Shown: one piece after another, positions 59,456 through 64,000 of the stretch | Layout of the letters: each line of letters begins with the position of its first letter | How positions within the stretch are numbered: position 1 is the stretch's first letter | NCBI RefSeq assembly: GCF_030296835.1 | Contig: NZ_AP027922.1 | Span: forward strand, 992,001-1,056,000 | Direction: 5' to 3' | Source of the DNA: Pseudoalteromonas sp. MM1 | Lineage (GTDB): Bacteria; Pseudomonadota; Gammaproteobacteria; Enterobacterales; Alteromonadaceae | DNA length: 64,000 bases | The notes under the pieces: generated by a model | What the model was told of the DNA's origin: nothing | Database searches by the model: none | Seen by the model: only the letters and a program-made list of their open reading frames with translations | Made by a program: the position numbers and the translations under genes

Positions 59456-60910
59456 ATGAAAATTCATAATAAACTTTTTTTAATATTATTTAGCTTCACC
59501 TTTAGCATTATTGCGGGGCTAGTTGTGCTTATTCAGTACAGCATTGGTCAAGGTGTTATTGATTTTGTAAACGCTAAAGAAGTAAAAGCATTAGAGCCAT
59601 TAGCGGTGCAGCTGGCTAATAAATACGCGCAAACTCCCTCGTGGGATAAAATTATAGGTAACGATCAGCGCTTTTTAAGGTTGGTTGAATCGCAATTGCA
59701 ATCAAGCCAGTTTTTACCTAGTTTACGCGATATGCCACAGCGCCCGGAAATTCGCGGCGAACGCAGACCCAGACCTCCACAGCATATGGCGCAACGCGAA
59801 CGTCGCCCACCGCCTGAGCATGTCGCGCACTATGCACTACTTGATGAAAACCAGCAGCGTATTTTTGGTAAATTATTTGAGGATTTAAAGTACATTAAAA
59901 CGCCCATAGAGCTTGAAGGTAAAACAATTGCTTACCTTGCTGTTTCAAAAAGAAAAAGCCTAGCAGATGGGTACGAGCTGGATTTTTTAAAGCAACAAAC
60001 TAACTATTTATGGCTTATTGCGTTAACCGCAGGGCTACTTACCTTAATGTTGTCTTTTTTACTGGCAAGGCATTTAGTTGGCCCTGTAAAGCAAATTGCC
60101 AGTGGTATGCATAAGCTAACCAAAGGGCAGTACAGCACCAAACTTTTATTAGATAGAAAAGACGAGCTGGGCCAGCTTAGTGAAGATTTTAATACCTTGG
60201 CCTTTACGCTCGCTAAAGATGAGCAAGTACGTAAACGTTGGCTTGCAAATATTTCTCATGAACTAAGAACGCCCATGAGCATTTTACTCGGTGAGCTCGA
60301 AGCTATGTTGCTTGGGATACGTGAACCAAATAATAAAAATATAAGTTCTGCTAACGATGAAGCGCTGCATTTAAAGCGCTTGATTGACGACCTACACATG
60401 TTAAACAGCGCAGAGCTAGGCGGCATGCATTACACCATGCAACCTACCGACGTAGGTTATTTACTTAACTCCATAGAGCAAAAGTATCACGTTATTTTTA
60501 AGCAGCACGCTATTAATTTTTACTTTCTTAATAGCGCTAATAACACCACAGTAAACGCAGATAAAACGCGTATACTGCAGTTGCTAGATAATATATTAAT
60601 GAATGCGGTGCATTACGCCCAGTGCTCAACTATTTCTTTAAGTGCCAATAACGTAAATATTAAAGGCCAAGCCTATTTAGAGCTTATTATAGAGGACAAC
60701 GGGATAGGCGTTGAGCAAACGCATTTATCGCACTTGTTTGAATATTTATACCGTGTAGACAGCTCTCGCAATCGCCAAGAGGGAGGTTCTGGTTTGGGCT
60801 TGTCAATTTGCCAACATATCGTTAAAGGCCATCAAGGTGAAATAGCCGCTGAAAAAGCAAGTTTAGGTGGTTTAGCGATTATTATTCGCCTGCCTTTAGT
60901 AAAGGTTTAG
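59456..60910 (+). CDS. Sensor histidine kinase (BaeS-like) with Pro/Arg-rich sensor segment
   Basis: A 484-residue inner-membrane kinase. Order: helix 1 (about 8-28), periplasmic part (29-183), helix 2 (about 184-204), HAMP, phospho-acceptor His268 in ISHELRTPM, and HATPase with N and G boxes (NAVHYAQ, GIGVEQ, GSGLGLS). The periplasmic part holds an odd Pro/Arg/Glu-rich stretch at about 95-122 (RPEIRGERRPRPPQ and RERRPPPEH). The response regulator follows eight bases later. It likely senses envelope stress or a metal. Confidence 0.92.
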   Translation: MKIHNKLFLILFSFTFSIIAGLVVLIQYSIGQGVIDFVNAKEVKALEPLAVQLANKYAQTPSWDKIIGNDQRFLRLVESQLQSSQFLPSLRDMPQRPEIRGERRPRPPQHMAQRERRPPPEHVAHYALLDENQQRIFGKLFEDLKYIKTPIELEGKTIAYLAVSKRKSLADGYELDFLKQQTNYLWLIALTAGLLTLMLSFLLARHLVGPVKQIASGMHKLTKGQYSTKLLLDRKDELGQLSEDFNTLAFTLAKDEQVRKRWLANISHELRTPMSILLGELEAMLLGIREPNNKNISSANDEALHLKRLIDDLHMLNSAELGGMHYTMQPTDVGYLLNSIEQKYHVIFKQHAINFYFLNSANNTTVNADKTRILQLLDNILMNAVHYAQCSTISLSANNVNIKGQAYLELIIEDNGIGVEQTHLSHLFEYLYRVDSSRNRQEGGSGLGLSICQHIVKGHQGEIAAEKASLGGLAIIIRLPLVKV

Positions 60911-60918
60911 AGGACAGT

Positions 60919-61593
60919 ATGGAAGATCAAATACTTATTGTTGAAGATGAAATAAAACTTGCCAATTTAATGAGCGACTTTTTAACAACTCACCATTATC
61001 AAACGCACCTTATTCATCATGGTGATGAAGTACTTAGCTGGCTTGAAAGTAACAAGCCTAGCGTTATTTTATTAGATATTATGTTGCCAGGGCAAAGCGG
61101 TATAGAGCTGTGCAAAGCGATAAGAAAGTTCTCTAATGTGCCCATTATTATGGTTTCGGCAAAGGTGGAGGAGATTGACCGGTTACTCGGACTTGAACTG
61201 GGCGCCGATGACTATATTTGCAAACCGTTTAGTTATGCTGAGCTGGTGGCGCGTGTAAAAGCAATTTTAAGGCGTGTTAATAGCACAAAAGAGCCGGTAA
61301 ATAATGCCATGACACTGGATGAAAGTACTTACAGTGTAAACTATAAAAATAGCAGTATAGAACTTACTAATTTTGAATTTCAGTTATTTAAGCCCTTGTA
61401 TTCAAACCCTAACAGAATCTATTCACGCGATAGCTTAATGGACACCATGTATGCAGACCAACGTATAGTTAGCCACCGCACTATAGACAGCCACATAAAA
61501 AAGTTACGCAAAAAGCTTGATGAAGTAACGCAAACCGACAGTGTTATTCAGTCGGTTTACGGTGTGGGCTATCGGTTTGTTCACCCTCAATAG
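60919..61593 (+). CDS. OmpR-family response regulator (BaeR-like)
   Basis: A 224-residue regulator: receiver domain with Asp53 (LLDIMLPG) as phosphorylation site, acid pocket around residues 10-11 and Lys102; the C-terminal winged helix has the LTNFEFQLF and RTIDSHIKKLRKKL elements. It is co-transcribed with the kinase. Targets are probably nearby envelope genes, perhaps including the EF-hand gene beyond the RIO kinase, but no site was identified. Confidence 0.92.
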   Translation: MEDQILIVEDEIKLANLMSDFLTTHHYQTHLIHHGDEVLSWLESNKPSVILLDIMLPGQSGIELCKAIRKFSNVPIIMVSAKVEEIDRLLGLELGADDYICKPFSYAELVARVKAILRRVNSTKEPVNNAMTLDESTYSVNYKNSSIELTNFEFQLFKPLYSNPNRIYSRDSLMDTMYADQRIVSHRTIDSHIKKLRKKLDEVTQTDSVIQSVYGVGYRFVHPQ

Positions 61594-61611
61594 CTAAACG
61601 TGAGCGCAGTT

Positions 61612-62466
61612 TTACTCATCGTCAGCGTTTTTAATACGCTCTAAACGGTCGAACTCTTCGTATTCGGCCGCTTGTATTTCATCGAGTACTGCATCTACGT
61701 CAGCAACTTCGGTGCTGTCTTCAAATTCTCCGCTGAGCACAGTGTTTGGCGTTAAGCTAGCCTCTTCAAACAGTGCCCACATTTCTTTAGCGTAATGAGT
61801 GTTTAATAAGCTAGGTGCAAACTGCGCATAATAACGGCGCATGTTGTTTACATCGCGCGTAAACATTGCTTGCGCACTGTTATTGGCCGCTGCATTTACA
61901 GCTTGCGGAAGGTCAATAATGACAGGCCCTTTACTATCAACAAGTACGTTAAATTCTGATAAGTCACCGTGAATAATACCCGCGCACAGCATTAATTTAA
62001 TATAATGAACCATCATACTGTACTGCTCAATAGCCTCTTGCTGCGTAAGGGTCACATGCCCTAACTGTGGAGCAACATCACCGTCTTCATCGCACACAAG
62101 CTCCATTAACAGCACGCCATCAATGCAGTAATAAGTATCAGGAACTCTGACGCCAGCGCGTGATAAACGGCTAAGCGCGTCTACCTCTGCATTTTGCCAA
62201 ATTTCCTCTTCTAGTTGCCGTCCATAACTAGAGCGTTTACCCATGGCACGGGCTTGGCGTCCGCCTCGCACTTTTCGACCTTCTTGATACTGAGCCGCCT
62301 TTTTAAAGCTGCGCTTAACGGCATCTTTGTAGACTTTAGCACAACGAATTTCGCCACCGCTGCGTACCACAAATACATCCGCTTCTTTACCGCTCATTAA
62401 GCGGCTTATCACTTCATCAATTAGGCCATCATCAACGAGTGGCTGGAGGCGTTTAGGTATTTTCAC
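61612..62466 (-). CDS. RIO1-like atypical serine kinase
   Basis: A 284-residue kinase of the RIO family, found in archaea, eukaryotes and many gammaproteobacteria. Lys44 (AKVYKD) is the ATP lysine, HGDLSEFN (166-173) has the catalytic Asp168 and Asn173, and IIDLPQ has the metal Asp185. The basic region at 50-83 (KRSFKKAAQYQEGRKVRGGR) suggests RNA or ribosome contact. The C-terminus is acidic and Glu-rich. A role in ribosome maturation is known for relatives and inferred here. Single gene, convergent with the response regulator. Confidence 0.9.
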   Translation of the reverse strand: MKIPKRLQPLVDDGLIDEVISRLMSGKEADVFVVRSGGEIRCAKVYKDAVKRSFKKAAQYQEGRKVRGGRQARAMGKRSSYGRQLEEEIWQNAEVDALSRLSRAGVRVPDTYYCIDGVLLMELVCDEDGDVAPQLGHVTLTQQEAIEQYSMMVHYIKLMLCAGIIHGDLSEFNVLVDSKGPVIIDLPQAVNAAANNSAQAMFTRDVNNMRRYYAQFAPSLLNTHYAKEMWALFEEASLTPNTVLSGEFEDSTEVADVDAVLDEIQAAEYEEFDRLERIKNADDE

Positions 62467-62720
62467 TGCGATACAACTAGAAAAATTGGAAGATTAAACA
62501 TGTATGTTAATAAGTCCTTAGTATGTTAGCTCTCAAAACAGGTGTTGAAAGTGGTTTTAATTAATTAGTTATCACAATAACCGAAATACCGAATAAGGTA
62601 AAAATAACATGATAAAAATCGGATTTATTTTTATTTCCTAATTGTTTGCACAATGTTTGCGTTTTTTAAGCGTACTTTATATTCATACCCTTTATTAATA
62701 TTTAACCCAAGGTGACCACG

Positions 62721-62996
62721 ATGAAGCACTTTTCTACTTTTGCCGTTGCTGCATTATTATCAATGGCTTTTTCAGCCAATGTTGCAGCCAGAGGCGGTGA
62801 TAACCCTCCACCTAAACCTGACTTTTCAAGCATAGATGCAGATGGTGACGGTGTGATTAGCCTTGCAGAATTTAGCGAAAGTGCACCACCGCAAGGCGAT
62901 GCGCAAACTATTTTTGACGAAATAGATGCCGATGGGAATGGCGAAATTAGCGAACAAGAGTTAAGTGAACACAAGCCACCACGCCGCGCACGTTAA
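62721..62996 (+). CDS. Exported EF-hand calcium-binding protein
   Basis: A 91-residue protein with a signal peptide (about 1-23, ending VAARG) and two EF-hand loops: DADGDGVISLAE (39-50) and DADGNGEISEQE (69-80), both with full calcium-ligand patterns. Pro-rich links surround them (NPPPKPDF, SAPPQGD), and the tail is HKPPRRAR. The ATG at 62721 follows AAGGTG; a GTG frame from 62712 is not needed. It probably binds calcium in the periplasm. Confidence 0.88.
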   Translation: MKHFSTFAVAALLSMAFSANVAARGGDNPPPKPDFSSIDADGDGVISLAEFSESAPPQGDAQTIFDEIDADGNGEISEQELSEHKPPRRAR

Positions 62997-63007
62997 GGGA
63001 GATAAAT

Positions 63008-63460
63008 ATGATCAATAGTATTGGTAGCTCAGCGAGTTTTATGACTCAACAATCTAGCCAAGTAAGCGCTTTAACGTCAGAGCAAACTGAGTTTGTTAAA
63101 GAAACACTTGCAGAGTTTGATGCACAAAACTTAAGCACGGAAGATGCGCAAACTATTCAAGCCGCATTTGAAGAGCAGGGGATCTCGCCGACAAAAGAGT
63201 TGGCTGATCTAATGAGCGAACTTGATTTTGACGCTAAAAGTATCGGCGATGCAGGGCGCCCTGAAGGGCAGCGCCCGCCACCACCGCCGCAAAACTCTCT
63301 AGAATCTGTTGATACTGACGAAGTGGTTAGCTACTTAGATGAGTTATTAACTGAGTATTCAAGCCAGCTATCTGATGAAGATAAAGAATCAATTCTTTCA
63401 TCGGTACAAGAAAAATTTGGCTTAAGTGAAGGTGATTCACTGCTAAATGTAACTGCTTAG
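63008..63460 (+). CDS. Hypothetical Pro-rich helical protein
   Basis: A 150-residue protein with no signal peptide. The first half is helical (LTSEQTEFVKETLAEF, EDAQTIQAAFEEQG), the middle a Pro-rich run (GRPEGQRPPPPPQNS, about 81-95), and the second half again helical (DEVVSYLDELLTEYSSQ). Repeating acidic motifs look EF-hand-like but lack a full loop. It lies eleven bases after the EF-hand gene and echoes its Pro-rich linkers and the Pro/Arg-rich kinase segment. Not recognised. Confidence 0.65.
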   Translation: MINSIGSSASFMTQQSSQVSALTSEQTEFVKETLAEFDAQNLSTEDAQTIQAAFEEQGISPTKELADLMSELDFDAKSIGDAGRPEGQRPPPPPQNSLESVDTDEVVSYLDELLTEYSSQLSDEDKESILSSVQEKFGLSEGDSLLNVTA

Positions 63461-63510
63461 GTGTTATAACTTGAGGTCAAGCTGACTGTTTATCCTTAGG
63501 TCTTAAGTCC

Positions 63511-63545
63511 AAAGCCCGGCAATTATTTTGTTGGGCTTTTTTATT
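63511..63545 (+). terminator. Intrinsic terminator after the Pro-rich protein gene
   Basis: AAAGCCC (63511-63517) with GGGCTTT (63533-63539) around a 15-base loop, followed by a T-run. It probably ends the EF-hand/Pro-rich pair. Confidence 0.7.
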
Positions 63546-63659
63546 ATACCAAGCCACTAAGTGATCTATTTTGAGGATGGATAAACGTGTTGATAGCTAG
63601 GCAAAAAATTCGTTATTAAGGCGTTTATAAACTTGCTCTTTAGTGAGTTTATCATACAG

Positions 63660-64000
63660 CTAACTACACAATTTGTTTTGCTCATTAAGGTATGAATCTA
63701 CAAAGTGTTGCTCCATAGGTTTAGAAAAATAGTAACCTTGTAGGTGAGACACGCCAATTTCTTTTAGCATGTTGGCTTGCTCTGTGGTTTCTACACCTTC
63801 GGCAACGACCATAAAATCAAGTGTTGATGCCATTTGCACAATCGCATGAATAATGCTTAAGCCTCGTTTGTCCATGTTTTGAATGAAGCTTTTATCTATT
63901 TTTACTATGTCTACACCAATATCTAACATGCTCGACAAGGATGAATACCCTGTACCAAAGTCATCAATAGAAATACAAAATCCTTGTTTTTGTAGCTCTT
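63660..64000 (-). CDS. EAL-domain protein (c-di-GMP phosphodiesterase), C-terminal part only
   Basis: The end of a gene cut by the right edge of the window. The readable part is an EAL domain: DDFGTGYSSL, then VDIVKIDKSFI, VVAEGVETTEQ and LQGYYFSKPM, the late conserved part of EAL phosphodiesterases that degrade cyclic di-GMP. The EAL motif and any GGDEF or sensory domain lie beyond 64000. The stop is at 63660. Confidence 0.9.
   Translation of the reverse strand, partial: ELQKQGFCISIDDFGTGYSSLSSMLDIGVDIVKIDKSFIQNMDKRGLSIIHAIVQMASTLDFMVVAEGVETTEQANMLKEIGVSHLQGYYFSKPMEQHFVDSYLNEQNKLCS

Overview
The window reads as chromosomal DNA of a marine gammaproteobacterium, most probably a Pseudoalteromonas or close Alteromonadales relative. 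The support is protein-level resemblance: a complete Na+-translocating NADH:quinone oxidoreductase operon with apbE and nqrM, a cyo-type quinol oxidase, split MetH, DUF2986 and DUF2256 proteins, EttA, a RIO-like kinase and many TonB receptors, in AT-leaning DNA with very AT-rich intergenic gaps. No rRNA, tRNA, CRISPR array, integrase or insertion sequence was seen.

Layout. 1-7.7 kb: nqrABCDEF, then apbE (flavin transferase) and nqrM (metal-site maturation), i.e. the sodium pump with its assembly factors. 7.7-8.7 kb: a gene-free kilobase with four copies of an about 83-nt structured repeat; each copy has two hairpins, the second followed by a T-run like an intrinsic terminator. 8.5-14.3 kb: a sigma70-like promoter with a perfect FNR-type site, a small membrane ORF, then cyoABCDE (proton-pumping quinol oxidase and haem O synthase). 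14.3-17.1 kb: a PaiB-like/GNAT pair divergent from a MocR-type regulator. 17-21.5 kb: minus-strand genes for a periplasmic protein, a TlpA-like thioredoxin, a histone-deacetylase-family enzyme, a PilZ protein and EttA. 21.6-26.4 kb: methionine synthesis, with candidate MetJ boxes, metA, and methionine synthase encoded as two polypeptides. 26.5-28.9 kb: poorly characterised small genes, including a twice-broken pseudogene. 29-35.5 kb: an IorAB-type molybdenum hydroxylase, CsbD, HrpB and small proteins. 36-45.9 kb: a probably Fur-controlled cluster (DUF4856 lipoprotein, imelysin-like lipoprotein, TonB receptor, fatty-acid-hydroxylase-type membrane protein) followed by a DUF1800/DUF1501 pair. 45.9-55 kb: DUF1499 protein, zinc alcohol dehydrogenase, MFS transporter, PAS-PAS chemotaxis-type protein, an OprC-like copper receptor behind a perfect palindrome, DUF2986 protein and an M20 peptidase. 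55-64 kb: a stop-interrupted outer-membrane protein gene, 2TM protein, OsmC, a DUF2256/photolyase pair, flavin reductase, a BaeSR-like two-component system, RIO kinase, an EF-hand protein, a Pro-rich protein, and the end of an EAL-domain gene cut by the window edge.

How it fits together: Na+-NQR feeds electrons into quinone and the cyo oxidase removes them to oxygen, so the first 14 kb is essentially one respiratory chain with the repeat array between its two halves. The 36-53 kb region is rich in metal-uptake functions (iron-type cluster, copper-type receptor). The most unusual items are the four-copy structured repeat array, the OprC-like receptor with its palindromic operator, the clean fission of MetH, and two genes broken by in-frame stops.
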